NCBI RefSeq assembly: GCF_028640845.1
Contig: NC_080542.1
Coordinates: 131,214,580-131,278,579 of the forward strand
Direction of reading: 5' to 3'
Length of the DNA: 64,000 nucleotides
Source: Ahaetulla prasina
Lineage: Eukaryota; Chordata; Lepidosauria; Squamata; Colubridae
The translations under genes were made by a program, and so were the position numbers. Of the stretch, positions 42,713-55,399 are shown one piece after another (the first letter of the stretch is position 1; every line of letters begins with the position of its first letter). The notes beneath the pieces were generated by a model that had not been told where the DNA came from, did no database searches, and saw only the letters and a list, made by a program, of their open reading frames with translations.

Positions 42713-44449
42713 AAGCGCATAATAAAGATTGGATAAAAAATCTAATAGACAGGTCAGCCAGCCCGGAAACAAATTTCTTTATTTTATAATAATGCAGATG
42801 TGGATAGAAAGAAAAGGCAAGAAAAATCTTAGGATGGATCCAATGTGTGATTTATATCTTGTAACTTCTATAATTTTAAAACGAAGTTTGCAGTTTTGCG
42901 TACGCTTTAGAAGGAACTCTTTAAGACCTGCCCTTCCTTCTGATTTCATCTCTGCTTTTGACTCTGGATTGCTCCATCGCTCTTCACCTCTTCTTTGCTA
43001 AGGGGACATTTTGTTACTTTGATTTTTGTTAGTGAATACCAATTCTCAAGCATTCTGTCCTATTGTTCCCCTTTTTTTCCTCTCCCACCTTCTTCACAAT
43101 TTTCTAAGGCCTAATGATGAAACAGCTTCCAGTATACACACATTTTTAAACAGTCTCTCCCCACAACCCCCCACCCTGTGAACAGTAGACTGGATTTCTT
43201 TTTCTTTCTTTCTTTTTTTCTTGAAGTCTTTGCTTTTAGCCAGGCCTAGGGCTTCAGAGTCCTGTAATTGTGTCTCAGTACTTTGCTGTAATGTAGGGAA
43301 CCGCTAAAGAGCATGCAATTAGTAGCCGCTTTTTTGAATAGAGCAGTTAATCAGCAGACAATCAGCAGACAAAGGAGAAAGCTTAGGACCTGTTAGACTG
43401 AAAGGAAGGGTTACTATTGTCATTGCTGCAAGAAATGCCCTGCTGATATGCTTTCTTACAAGATTGTTGAGGAGAAATATGTACATCTCATGCAAGGAGC
43501 CCCTGGTTGGGTCTCCTATTTGGAACAAGGGAGAGGTGGAACTTTGTTAATCTAAGCATTATGTTTAGGTGGAACTTCCCAAATCTAAGAATTATGCTTT
43601 TTGGGTTCAACTAAACTGTGGTTCCTATTTTTTTTTAAAAAAAATATTCTGTGCCTCTTTTGAAATAGTTGCTCTGAAATACTCAAATAAAACCACAGTG
43701 AAATAATCTTGGCAAAAGGGATGACCTAGCACATCTCTTTTGGCTGACCTTGCTGTCATTGGGAAAGTGTAAAATGAATGGAAGAAACCCGATATAGTTT
43801 TTCTATTGGCTTTGTGTTGAGCTGTCACTCAATCATAGGCTGGGAGTTTGCTTTGGAAAATGCAGTCTTGTTTCTTTTGAATGGCTGTGCTTTTTTAACA
43901 TATGTAAATGTATGCAAATAATCATAAGGGTTTCCTCCCTCTTTTTTCTTAAAAAAGGGCAGCTCTCATGGCAACCAGTAGCTCTTATGTGCATTTTTTT
44001 TGTAAGGTATGCCCAGCTTTATGAAGTGACCTTACATTTAAAAAGGCAAGGTGTTACTGCTTTACTATAGGTTGCTTTCAATGGGTGAAGTTTCCATTCA
44101 TTCTCTGAGAAATATATGAAGCAAAATCATAAATTAATCAAATGATCATGAAATGCTCAAATGTTCTGGTCTTATTTCCTACCAGTTTGCATTCAGTTTG
44201 ATAAAATAAAATTTGTTTCTTTAAGAAATTCTTTTTTTTTTAAAAATATAATGTTGGAGAAATTTGGAATATGGTGGGTCCTTTCAGTCACTTCAGTAAT
44301 CTGAGGGTCAGGAATTACAGTGCTGATAAAAACCTGTGATTCCACTAAAAATATTTGCAATTCTACAGTACTGTGATTTACAACAGGATCTGAGCTTCTT
44401 CTAAATCCTATTATAGCTAAAGAGATTCCAGTTAAACAAACAACACATA
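42713..44449. other. Unique sequence
   Basis: No recognised element. 43880-43990 contains an ATGCAAAT octamer next to ordinary sequence, which is too little to call an enhancer. Confidence 0.45.
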
Positions 44450-44799
44450 ATACGGAGTTAGTCCAACTTATTTAACATGGTTGTGGAGAAAATGGGAAAA
44501 AGAAGTGCTGTGTACATTACTTTAAGCTCCTTAAAGAAAGACAAGATTATAAATCTAACCCATGAATGAAGCAAACAATGTCCTGTGTCATGTTGTATTG
44601 GCTGAGCCAACATTGATGCTTTTTGCTGCAAAAAAATGTGAAGTTTTAGATTTAGCAAATCTGTTGACATCACTGTTAGAAGAAGTGACTTTGACCAATT
44701 TTTTCTTGATTTTGAGGCATTTTGTCCCACACCGTTTTATAGAGCTGCTTCTGCTCTCTTATACTGTATTTTTATAAGCATACATGGACTGATGCTTGA

Positions 44800-45180
44800 G
44801 GTCATGCCATGACATTTAACTGGGTTACAGTCAAAATTCTGATTTGGTCATTCCAAAATTTGCTTCAGCCCTTCTGTGGTACAGTTACTGCATGTTTAGT
44901 GTTTAATATTATTGTGCTTCCTGATCCATATTGGTTTAAGTTGCAGCTTATGAATGGATAGTGTGATGTCTTTTTAAAAAGTTTCTGATATAGTCAAGTA
45001 TACATTGTTTTATCAATGACTGTTAGTAAAGTCATGAGTCATGATAATTCCACAGTTCTGTATCATATCCTAATTAGCATGAACTTTTTTTTTTTTAAAA
45101 ATGCAGTGCTAATATAATGTTCTCATTCATGTTGGAAATGTCCACTTTTGTCTCACGGGTCCATAAAACATAATTCCAGA
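44800..45180. mobile_element. Possible degraded DNA transposon
   Basis: 'ttctgatttggtcattcca' and 'gggtccataaaacataattc' resemble pieces of an old vertebrate DNA transposon, but I cannot name the family or its ends. Confidence 0.25.
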
Positions 45181-45262
45181 AACTTGCTGAACTATCTATA
45201 TCAATAGATTTTCTTCTTTAATTATGTCCAATTGCCTGGGACAAACAACGCTTATCTCTGAG

Positions 45263-45935
45263 TATATAATAGAATTTTTTATTGGCCAAGTGTGATTGGA
45301 CACACAAGGAATTTGTCTTGGTGCATATGCAGGGGGGCCTCTGTGGCTCAGACTGCTAATGCAGTCTGTTATTAACACAGTTGCCTGCAATTACTGCAGG
45401 TTCTAATCCCACCAGGCCCAAGGTTGACTCAGCCTTCCATCCTTTATAAGGTAGGTAAAATGAGGACCCAGATTGTTGGGGGGCAATAAGTTGACTTTGT
45501 ATATAAATATACAAATAGAATGAAGACTATTGCTTGACATAGTGTAAGCCGCCCTGAGTCTTCGGAGAAGGGCGGGATATAAATGCAAAATAAAAAAAAA
45601 TAAAAAAATAAAAATGCTCTCAGTGTACATAAAAGAAAAGATACGTTCATCGAGGTACAACATTTACAACACAATTGATGGTCAAGATATCAATATAAAT
45701 CATAAGGATTGCCAGCAACAAGTTATAGTCATACAGTCATAAGTGGAAAGAGATTGGTGATGGGAACTATGAAACGATTAATAGTAGTGCAGATTCAGTA
45801 AATAGTTTGACAGTGTTGAGGGAATTATTTGTTTAGCAGAGTGATGGCCTTCGGGAAAAAACTGTTCTTGTGTCTAGTTGTTCTGGTGTGCAGTGCTCTA
45901 TAGCGTCTATAGCGTCTATAGCGTATAGTGAGTGA
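45263..45935 (-). mobile_element. CR1/L3-type LINE 3' end split by a SINE
   Basis: Antisense 3' region broken after 'gtgcatatgc' and resumed at 'atgctctcagtgtac'. The intervening 45327-45612 is a SINE. It has only a residual tail at 45263-45275. Confidence 0.85.
45327..45612 (+). mobile_element. tRNA-derived SINE with L2-like 3' end, nested
   Basis: Head 'gcctctgtggctcagact', B-box-like GGTTCTAATCCC, core 'ccaaggttgactcagcc', L2-like end 'ccgccctgagtcttcgg...gggcggg' and an A-rich tail. The short target duplication appears to be ATGC. Confidence 0.85.
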
Positions 45936-46593
45936 TTATGTCAAAAAAGTCAAGATGTCTGCGAGACTCTGCAGTCAAAAGCCCCACTTCTATTTAAGGT
46001 ATCTCATGACACATGCAAAAAAAGCGGCAGATCTTTGATCGTGTTGGTACAACAAACTATATAAGATGTGGTGGTATTGTCCAATTATTGTACCTTGCCT
46101 AGTGGAAAATGCCATAGCAACAACTGTAATGGGCAATATTGAGAAAAAGAAATGAAAAATGACCTGTTGAAATAGAATAAAAATGATTTTATAAATTCTT
46201 GGTATGAGTTGCCTGTAGTTGAATTATATTCCTAATATTTGAAATTTATCTATTTATGAAAAACTTTGGATCTATTGTGCCTGGACTGTTGTAAAACAGA
46301 TTATATGTTCTTGGAAGAGTCCTAGAAGACAGATGCCAAAGGCTGGTTTAAAGAAATGTATCATGCTCAGCTTTTGAATTGGCTCTTGGTCAACATAATG
46401 AAAAAGGCTGGACAACATGATGCTGTGTGATCGAGATTTAATTTATTGTTTAAAAATTGAGCTATAATATTTATATAACTCTATGTTGGGAGGGAGTTGA
46501 TTTCTTATTTTTGGTTGCTTAGTGATTTCCCCCCCTTAATTCTGTGTATTTGCTTTTTTATATTCTGTGAGTTTTGTTTCATACTTGTTTCTT
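45936..46593. other. Unique sequence
   Basis: No recognised feature. Confidence 0.5.
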
Positions 46594-46726
46594 ACTAGCT
46601 CAAGGTTGACTCAGCCTTCCCTCCTTCCCAGGTCAGTAATATGAGCAATATGCTGACTCCATAAGCCGCTTAGAGAGGGCTGTAAAGCACTGTGAAATGG
46701 TATATAAGTCTAATTACTATTGCTAT
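46594..46726 (+). mobile_element. MIR-like SINE, 3' half
   Basis: 'ctcaaggttgactcagcctt' to 'ctgtaaagcactgtgaaatg'. The tRNA-like head is missing. Confidence 0.65.
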
Positions 46727-47950
46727 TGTATGTATGTTTTTTTTTAAGCAAAAAAGACCATTAAAAAAAGGAGGAGATGCCTGGAGATCTCCGTTGACCA
46801 GTGCTTCCAAAGGGAATTGGGCAGGAATGGTTCATTCTTCCCTTTGTTGGAATGTGATATATCAGAGGTTGTAAGGATGGCTTCCCACATAGTTATGTAC
46901 CGGTTCACAGGTATCTATAGCTTGGGAGTGAAAATTTACGGGGTGACATCTGCAGAAATGTGATTGAACATCCTGCCTGTGTAAAAGGAGTGGAGTTGCA
47001 ATTGTAACCCTGTGCTTATCATCCTGGTGGATTTGGCCATCTCCTACTCCAGGGCTCCAATCAGTACCATAAAACAGCTCGTCATTTGTTAAATAGCTCA
47101 AATATTTCCTGGGTAACCCTAAATTTCTTCTTTTAAAGCAGAGGGGTCCTTCTGCGCAACCTTCAAATGTATAGACCAACTCTAGGAATTCTCTAGCCAG
47201 CATTGTTCTTGCTGACAATTTGAGCGTTGAAGAACATAAATCTGAGGATGCTTGAACTCTGCACTAACTCAATTTACAAGGAACTACTGTTAAAGCAAGT
47301 CTGGGAAAATTCTTTTTAATCCCTGACTGACTGCCAGCTGATGTCATCTGCTTGTTATATGTCTAGGATTTGGATTTGGCCACATTCAAGTTTTCATATT
47401 GATATCTGGTTTTGCATTTCCATAAATCCTGAAGATTTTGAGAAAGGGGATTCCCAGAGCTATGGGAAAATTATGATCACTTCTCTTTCCAATTCAGCTT
47501 CCTCCATTTTAATTGCAGTCTGAAGGTTCACTGTTAACAGTATGAAAGCAAAAAAATTAATATTAAGATATTTCTAAATCCCTTCTATTTCCATGACAGT
47601 AGGTGTTCATTTGAGTCATCTGCTTATTTATCCAAAAAGACTCCAGGGAGTTTTCTGGATGTAAAAGAGCTTTTACAAAATTTTTGAGACATGTCGTAAA
47701 GATTGAAGAGAGAAAAATACCTGAATTAATTCCAGCTGGTCGTAACATATACCAAAATTGATGTGAGATTATTACTGGTAATTATAAAATTATTAGAATG
47801 AAAAAGCACAGTAGCTTTTTTCAGGCTTTTAGATTGTGTCCATTTATCTGCAACTCTTGACACTCTGTGTTTAGTGGAATGTACTCATAGAATGCCCTCA
47901 ACAGAAGGCTGGAGATTAGATGGCATTACGCTGTTGGGATTCCCGTAAAG
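46727..47950. other. Unique sequence
   Basis: Nothing confidently recognised. 'gaccaactctaggaattct' near 47173 may be the trace of a palindromic MITE. Confidence 0.4.
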
Positions 47951-48292
47951 AAGGAGTGTCAAACTCAAGGCCCGGCGGCTGGATCTGGCCCACAGGGTGC
48001 TTAGATCTGGCCCATGGCACCTCTACCAGTGAAAATGGAGCTCAGGAGGGCTGCAGGTGGCCCTCCTGAGCTCCGTTTTTGCTTGTAGAGGGTTCCAGAA
48101 AGCCCTCACAGCAAAAACAGAGCTCAGGAACCCATTTTCGCTGGCAGAGCACTCACGCCACCACAGGCGCCTCTGACATTGAGCATGCCACGCCCACCCT
48201 GGCCACGCCCATCCTGGCTACACACACCCTGCCCTCCCAAGGTCAAACACAACCCATATGCGGCCCTCAATAAAATCAAATTTGACACCCAT
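47951..48292. mobile_element. hAT-type MITE (GTGTCAAACTCAAGG family)
   Basis: Left 'gtgtcaaactcaaggcccgg', right 'caaatttgacaccc'. GC-rich interior as in 21558-21843. Target duplication not identified. Confidence 0.7.
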
Positions 48293-48639
48293 ACAGTTAA
48301 GCAAGATTCTTGATTGTATGTGACTTGGAAACCATATTTAGCTAATGATGGTGAACACAGAAAAGTCAGTTTTGGAGGAACTGTGCCACAGCAGGACTGC
48401 TCGTTGCCTTCAAAAGAATACCAGAATTAGACTCATGTATTCATTCATTCCGTCAATCTTCAACTGATCTTGTCTAGGTCTTAGGAGCTTGGTGCTGTTA
48501 GTCTCTGATAATTTTGATGGCTTTTGGTAGGAAAATAGGTTAGAAATGTTTTAAGCAAAGGGTGCAAATTAAATGACAGGGAGAAGACCCAAGTCTGCTT
48601 TGCTTCAGCAAGAAGACTCTGCAGTATTCCCTGGATTAA

Positions 48640-48762
48640 CCCTCTCCTCCCTTCCCGTCCCTCCCCTCCCCTCCCCTCCCCTCCCCTTTCCTCTTCTCTC
48701 CCCTCCCCTTTCCTCCCCTCCCCTTCTCTCCTCTCCTCTCCCCTTCCCTTCCCTTCTCTCTG
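48640..48762. repeat. CCCCT-rich pyrimidine tract
   Basis: About 120 bp of nearly pure C/T with CCCCT and CCCTT units. Confidence 0.9.
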
Positions 48763-50599
48763 TAAAGTAATGGTGAGTCTTAACTCAGAACAGGATTATC
48801 AAAATTCAGATCCCCTCCCCTCCCTCCATAGAATCTCATTCTATAGTGCTGTTGATTGGAGAATCTCCTACCTCAGTTTGTCCAATGACAAGGCCAGAGA
48901 TGAGTCCTTATATCTGAAAAAAATTTGGAGAACTTAAAAAATAACAATGCTATTGCATCTTTGGGGTTTAAACCCATAGGTCACTCCAATTTTTTTTATC
49001 TAATACTACCATATCTGATCTAGCAAAATCAAACAATGACTAGATTATAGAAATATACTTTTGATGTCACCCATATTATGTGGAGCTACTGGATTTCCGG
49101 ATCCAGTACACCACGTAAAGCTGAAAATGAACAAGGCTCACCAACACTGATTTATTACTGCTGAAATTGTGTATCTAATGCTATATTTTGACCTTTTGTT
49201 TTATCAGTTCCTCTATCAAAAATGATCTGAAAAAAATAAATTACGCAATGCCCTTTCCTCCTGTATGTTTTGTGCACTGGAAATCCCTGTCTTACTAAAT
49301 AGATACGGACTGAGCAAACAAAATAGCAACACAGAATAACAACAGCAATGGAATAAAGCAGCATTTTACAAAACAGAGGTTAATTTTGTTCCTGTTGTCA
49401 AGAGGAAATGGATTGTGCATGTTTAAATTGGATGAGGTGACATTAACAAAAATGTCAAAATTTTGAAAAGAACAAGAAGCCACTTGATGCTTTTTCTAAA
49501 CAAAATTAAGTAGACCAATTTTGTTTAATTAAATGTGTTTATTTTGTTGAATCCCTTTAAAACTCAATCCTATAGCACATTGAAATGTGGAATGAAAAAA
49601 AAAAAGTAACAATGCTAATCCTGGATGTTAAGCTTTGGACAATCCCATATTTCACTGTGAAAACATCTTTGATAAGATTTATTATTTAGAACTATTAGGG
49701 AGTTAGTAACATTCTGTATTTTCACCCTTTTGGGGCAGATAAACATTAAGGACTTGTTATTGTTTTATTTTGCATAAATATATGACTCAGTATATCACTG
49801 CTTATCTTCATTGTTTCATTATAGCAAGGTGATCTGAGTTATTGAGTGGTCTTTAGAGAGTAATTAACTATCCAGAGCTAAGGGACAATGCATTCTGTTG
49901 TAGTAGAAGAACTAATAATCTGACCAATACAGAAGGTAGAAGTGTCCTTTTTCTCCACTATTTTTTTTTCTTTAAAATTAATTCCCATTGATAAGAATAT
50001 GAAGGAAAATAACATAGCCAGCTCCTGTCTAATGGAGTTCAGGGGCCCTTCTATGAATATATTGAAGGATTGAAACAGATGAAAGTATTTGGAGACACTT
50101 TTGGAAATACTCTTAAGGTCAGTTTTTTTTTAACCTTGGCAACTTTAAAACATGTGGACTTCTAGAATTTTTCAACCTATAGCTAAACACCATAGTTACA
50201 CATAGCTGGCTGCAAAATTCTGGGAATTATAGCCCACATATATTAACATTTACCAAAATTGAGAAACACTGCTGTGCGTCATTGTTTTTCATACATGTCC
50301 ATTTTAAGATGTGTAGGCTCCAACTCTTAGAATCCCCTAATCAGCATGTAGTATGAGGACTTCTGGGAATCGAAGTCTACAGATCTTAAAGAATTCAAGT
50401 TTGAAAAACACTGCTCTAGGTCACAGTTACAATATTTCTGATAGATGGCCATTCAGCTGTGATAATATATCAAACAAAGGACAGGCTCCCCCACCTCTTG
50501 AGAAAGACTGTTGTATTGTTGAACAGTTTTTTATTATTGGCTTTCTGGAACAACTCTGAACAATTATTGTTTTGTACATTACATGTCAGTTCTTTTAGA
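48763..50599. other. Unique sequence
   Basis: Mostly unremarkable. 50110-50420 contains faint traces of palindromic MITEs ('catgtggacttctagaattt'). Confidence 0.45.
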
Positions 50600-50830
50600 T
50601 AACTGAAAACAACTTCCTGAGTTTTCTTTTGTCCAAGCTAAACATATGCAACATCTCCAAATTCATAAGTGTTCCTTTCAGGCTTATTATCATCTTGCTT
50701 GCTGTTCTCTGGATATACTCCAGTTTGTCATTGTCTATCCTAAAATGAAGTATTCATATCTAAATGTAACAATCCAGGTGTAATCTATCACGACAGAATG
50801 GAGAGTATCCAGATTGCAATTATCTTCTGT
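50600..50830 (-). mobile_element. Old CR1 fragment
   Basis: 'gctgttctctggatatactc' and 'aatccaggtgtaatctatc' resemble antisense CR1 ORF2. Heavily eroded. Confidence 0.45.
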
Positions 50831-50962
50831 TGCTGCAGCCTGGAATTGTAGTTGCTTGTTGTATTTGTATTTGTATGTAGTTGTATTATACAGTTGGTTC
50901 GCATTCTACCTTGTGATTATTCTTTTACAGTTGCGTCATACTGTTCATTCATTTTTTAAGTA

Positions 50963-51316
50963 CAGGTAGTCCTTAACTTATGACCATAACTGTGCCCAAA
51001 ATTTCTATTGGCAAGCGAGATATTTATTAAATGAGTTTTGCCTCACGTTAAGACCTTTTTTCCACAGCTAATAAGTGGATTACTGAACTTGTTAAGTTAG
51101 CAACATGGTTGTTAAATGAATCTGACTTCCCATGACTTTGCTTGTCAGGTGGTCACAAATCACGTGACCCTGGGACACTGCTACTGTCATAAATATGAGT
51201 CAGTTGCCAAACTTCTGAACTTTGATCATTTGACAGTGGGGATGCTACATAAGTGTGAAAATTAAGTCACTTTTTTCAGTGCAGTTTGAACACTCACTAG
51301 AAGCTGAGGACTACCT
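50963..51316. mobile_element. TA-flanked MITE
   Basis: TA-CAGGTAGTCCTTAACTTATG to GAGGACTACCTA-TA. Interior blocks as in 1513-1864, same orientation. Confidence 0.8.
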
Positions 51317-51407
51317 ATATTCAGATCTCTTTGACATGATCCATTGAATGGTATGGTTTTCCCAACCTGTACTCATGTCTTTAATTGTTCCTACTCTGTG
51401 GTGCCGT

Positions 51408-51640
51408 GAGCTGTGATAGCAAAGTGGTTAGAATGCAGTATTGCAGGCTACTTCTGCTGACTGCTGGCTGCTAGCAGTTTGGCAGTTCAAGTTCCATTGG
51501 CTGAAGCTTGACTCAGCTTCCATGCTACTAGGTCAGTAAAATCTGTAAACTGTAAACTGTAAGTATAAACTGCTTAGAGAGGGCTGTAAAGCACTGTGAA
51601 GCGGTATATAGGTCTAAGTGCTATTGCTACTCAAGAATAT
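51408..51640 (+). mobile_element. MIR-like tRNA-derived SINE
   Basis: 'gtggttagaatgcagtattg' head, 'ctgtaaagcactgtgaagcg' end. A small internal repeat 'ctgtaaa' lies at about 51543-51560. Confidence 0.75.
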
Positions 51641-52037
51641 TGCAATTGCTACTTTTGTGATTCATCTTCTTGGTTTCTGTGCATTTGTCTCACCATGGTA
51701 AGTTCCTCCTGCATTATACTGTCCTCTGAAGTGTTTTTATCTTCCCAATATTTGTGTCTTCTTCAAAACTAACACTACATGAATATACAATGATTCAAGT
51801 CACCTAATCTAGCATAATAAGAAAATAGCCTACTTAGGCTTCTGCCGCCTATAAAAAATATACTATTGGCAAGACTTCTACATTGGTGAAAACTTTGAAG
51901 AGCAGACTTTGTGGAACTTCTGTCTGTTAGCAGAATAGTTTTGTGACATTCTTTATCTAAGATTTGATAGTAGGGATGTATCTCTTGGTTTAAACAAGGA
52001 TGAGAATTCCAGTACTTTCATTAAATTATTGATGCAC
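51641..52037. other. Unique sequence
   Basis: No recognised feature. Confidence 0.5.
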
Positions 52038-52045
52038 AAATGTAT

Positions 52046-52949
52046 CAGGGGTGAAATGCTACTAGATCGGACCAGATCGGGTGAGTAGATAGCAGAGATT
52101 AGGTCTGGTTCACCACACCGGTAGCAATTGCCGGCTGGCCACGCCCTCAAACCAGTCCATGGCCCGCAGTCCAGCCTTCACAAGCTGGACACCAGGACAC
52201 CGGGAAGGCTGCTCACCACCCGCTCGCCACCTGCTCACCCTTCAGTCAGGGGCCGGGGCCCATTCCCCGAGGCCCCGGAGCCACCACCTGCTTGCCGCCT
52301 GCTTCAACCGGGTTGGGGAATGCACCATTCCCTGACTCTGGCCTTTTCCCGGAGCTGCCGCCCGTTCTTCCTTTGCCACATGGCATGTACTTACCTTCCT
52401 CCAGTGGCTGGCTGCCAGGAAAGGCAAGTGTCTGAAAGTTACCAGAGCTGCTCTCCTCCTTGAAGGAGCCAGCGCTTTCCATGCACCAGCTATGCAAGCG
52501 CACACAATTTATTTCATTCATTTATTAGCAGGTTGGGTGTGCGCTTGGGCAGATTGCGCATGGAACAAGGTGGCGATGGCAGTTGCATATTCAAGAAGGA
52601 GAGCGGCTCCGGTAACTTTTGGATGCTTGAGGCAGGTGGCAGCTCTGGGGCCTTGGGGAATGGTGCATCCCTGGGCCTCGGCCCCTGACCCAAGGCGAAG
52701 GGTGAACGAGTGCTAAGCAGGCGGAGAGGCTGCAGCTGCAGGCATCTTGCAAAAAGGGAAAAGGCAGAATAGAAATTTAAAAAAAAAATTCCCGGTTCTA
52801 TGGGCGTGGCTAGGTGGGGGGGGTTGTGATTGAGTGGGCATGGCTGTGAGTGACATTGAGTTGGCCATGCCCACTCAGTCACAGGACACACCCACCCACC
52901 AAGCCACACCCACAGAACCGGTAGGGAAAATTTTTAGATTTCATCCCTG
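52046..52949. mobile_element. Foldback hAT element, 904 bp
   Basis: CAGGGGTGAAATGCTA at the left and ATTTCATCCCTG at the right, with perfect 8-bp duplication AAATGTAT at 52038-52045 and 52950-52957. Interior arms (about 52130-52510 and 52530-52930) are inverted relatives: 'agttaccagagctgctctcc' faces 'ggagagcggctccggtaact', and 'caagcgcacac' faces 'gtgtgcgcttg'. Overlapping Pro/Ala-rich ORFs on both strands reflect the GC-rich arms. Confidence 0.9.
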
Positions 52950-53192
52950 AAATGTATGCTTGCCATCATAATACAGATGTTCCTTTCAGACCTAATTCAA
53001 TCACCCCCCATTTAGTTATTCTGACTGAGGAAGAGGGAGAATGTCATCTAGTAATCTAGAAAAGGCAAGTCTCAGAAGCTTTACAATTGGAAACTCTCTT
53101 GGCTGCTATGGATGTTATCTAGCTGGGTAACAACTGCAAGCCAACAGTTGAGCTCAGAAAGCATCAAGAACTCCCATAGTTTAAGCCCAAGA

Positions 53193-53310
53193 TATAGATA
53201 TTCTATTCTATTTCTATTTCACCTATTGCTAGTATTTCTATTTCTATTTCTATTTAATCTATTTCTATTTCTATTATTTCTATTTCTACTTCTACTTCTA
53301 TTTCTATTCT
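53193..53310. repeat. (TTTCTA)n hexanucleotide repeat
   Basis: Imperfect TTTCTA and TTCTAC units over about 118 bp. Confidence 0.9.
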
Positions 53311-53789
53311 GTACAGATTATCAAAATTAATTCATGTCAGATTTTTTTTTATTGTTTTCTTTGACAATATGATTAGATTAGTGACCAAAAGAATGCTGGG
53401 CATGTATGTAATAAGATTTCTACAAGGGATTTGAAAAAAATGTATCCTTTTTTTGGTATGCTGGAATAATATAGGGATGGAACATCTAATTTCAAATGGA
53501 TGCACAATCGGCCGAACTGTAGCCAATTGTAGCCAATGCATGGTCTTTAATGTCTATATAGAGGAGGCAAATAATGGGCACCAAAGAGTTCTATCCTTGG
53601 CTTAGCACCAGTGGTGGTATTCAGCTGGTTTTATCTGGTTCAGGCATCCCATTTTTGACACTCTGCACATGTGCAGAGGTCCTGCATATGCAAGGAGCTT
53701 CTGCACATGTATGCAGGTCCTGTGCATGCACAGAGGTCCTGCGCATTCAAGCACACTCACATTTGTGAACTGGTATTGAAGGCAAGGGA

Positions 53790-55045
53790 ATACTACCCCT
53801 GTCTAGCACTGTTCTTCATATATCTTCATCTTCATAAATGATTTGGATGAACAAACCTAAGGGTTGCTCATATATACAAAGCTGTGGCGATTGCTAACAC
53901 CCTAGGAAAAACGCTCAAGTGACAAGATGATCTTGATAGGTTTGAACATTTGGTTCTATTTAACAAAATGTTGTTCAGTGGTGAGAAATGTAAGGTTCTG
54001 CATTTAGGCAGGAAAAACCAGATGCACAGGTAGAAGATAGGCAGTAGCTGGCATCGAAGTAGTACTTTGCAAGAAGACTCTGGGGATCCTGGTAGTTCAT
54101 AAATTAAGCATGAGACAGCGGTGTGTGGCACCTGTCCAAAGAGACAGTGAAGTTTGAGTCTGGATCAAACAGAGTGTTAAGATTAGTGATAGCACCATTC
54201 CATGCTGTACTTCAAACCACACCTGGAATATTGTGTCTGGTTCTATTGCCACTATACAAAGAGACTCTGTGGAGCTGGCAGGAATAGGGAGGAGAATGAT
54301 AAACATGGCAAGCAGTGGTGGGTTTCAATTTTTTTTACTACTGGCTCTGTGGGTGTGGCTTGGTGGATGTGGCATGGCTTAGTGGGTATGGCTTAGTGGG
54401 TGTGGCAGGGAAAGGATACTGTAAAAATCTCCATTCCTTCCCCAATCCAGGGGAAGGTTATTGCAAAATCCCCATTTCTTCCCAATCAGCTGGGACTTGG
54501 GAGGCAGAGAATAGATGGGGGCAGAGTCAGTCAGAGGTGGTACTTACTGGTTCTCCGAACTACCCAAAATTTCCACTACCGGTTCTCCAGAACTGGCCAG
54601 AACCTGCTGAAACCCACCCCTGATGGCAAGGAATAGGGAGGCGAAAGGAACAGATAAAGGACATGGTATATTTAACCTAAAAAATAGGTGAGAGATAATA
54701 GCAGTATTCCAATACAGGAAGGGATGTCACAGGGCTGAGGGTGTGAAGCGCTTGAAGGTGAGACAAGAACCTATAAGTGGAAGATTTCCAGAGAAAGATG
54801 CAGACTTGAAAGTAAGAGGAATTTCCTGTCTGTGAGAGCTATTAAAAGCAGTGAGAATTATTAAACGGCTAATAAGCAGACAGGTATTAAGACTGTTTTG
54901 TTTGTTACGGGTGTTCTGTCACTGGAGGTTTTCAAGAAGATTGGATTTTTTCTGGAATCAGATGAGGATTCTCATCCAGAGGAAGATGCTGAAGTTGAAG
55001 GCTCAAAGTTCTTTTCCAACTCTATGATCCTGATTCTATGAAGCA
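53790..55045 (+). mobile_element. CR1 LINE 3' region split by a hAT element
   Basis: Sense degenerate ORF2: 'aatgatttggatgaacaa', 'ttgttcagtggtgagaaatg', 'ccacacctggaatattgtgt', then 'cactggaggttttcaagaag' and 'ccaactctatgatcctgat'. A hAT insertion at 54313-54622 interrupts it. Several stops and shifts mark it as old. Confidence 0.8.
54313..54622. mobile_element. hAT MITE, 310 bp, nested in CR1
   Basis: CAGTGGTGGGTTTCA to GAAACCCACCCCTG. Perfect duplication ATGGCAAG at 54305-54312 and 54623-54630. Interior shared with 25629-25898. Confidence 0.9.
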
Positions 55046-55399
55046 ATATGGGAACTAATGAAACCCTTTGCACAAGGGAAGAAGATTAGATTTCATTATA
55101 CATGGTGGAAAAGTCTACCTTGAAGGTATAAAGAGAGAGAAGGTAGTCAAAAGAAATAGGAAGACGTGGTGGTCTTGTCATCCAGATTATTGGATTCTCT
55201 CTCACTATCTTATTTTTCTATCCAATCATGGTTGCATGCCTTTCTCATTCACTTTCTATCAAAAAAAAAAAGGTGCCAAACTAGGTTTTTTTTTTTACTT
55301 CTAGGGGAGTTTTTCTGCACAATTCTTCTAATAATTTTGGTTGCCCTCCTTATTTTATCTCCATTGTTCCAATAACTCTTTTGAGTTTCAGTGAACTAA

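Noticed and set aside
44458..44777. 71- and 90-codon ORFs on opposite strands as a gene
   Set aside because: They overlap antisense, have no recognisable domain, and lie near a possible degraded transposon.
52128..52909. Pro/Ala-rich ORFs on both strands
   Set aside because: They lie in the GC-rich arms of the foldback hAT element.
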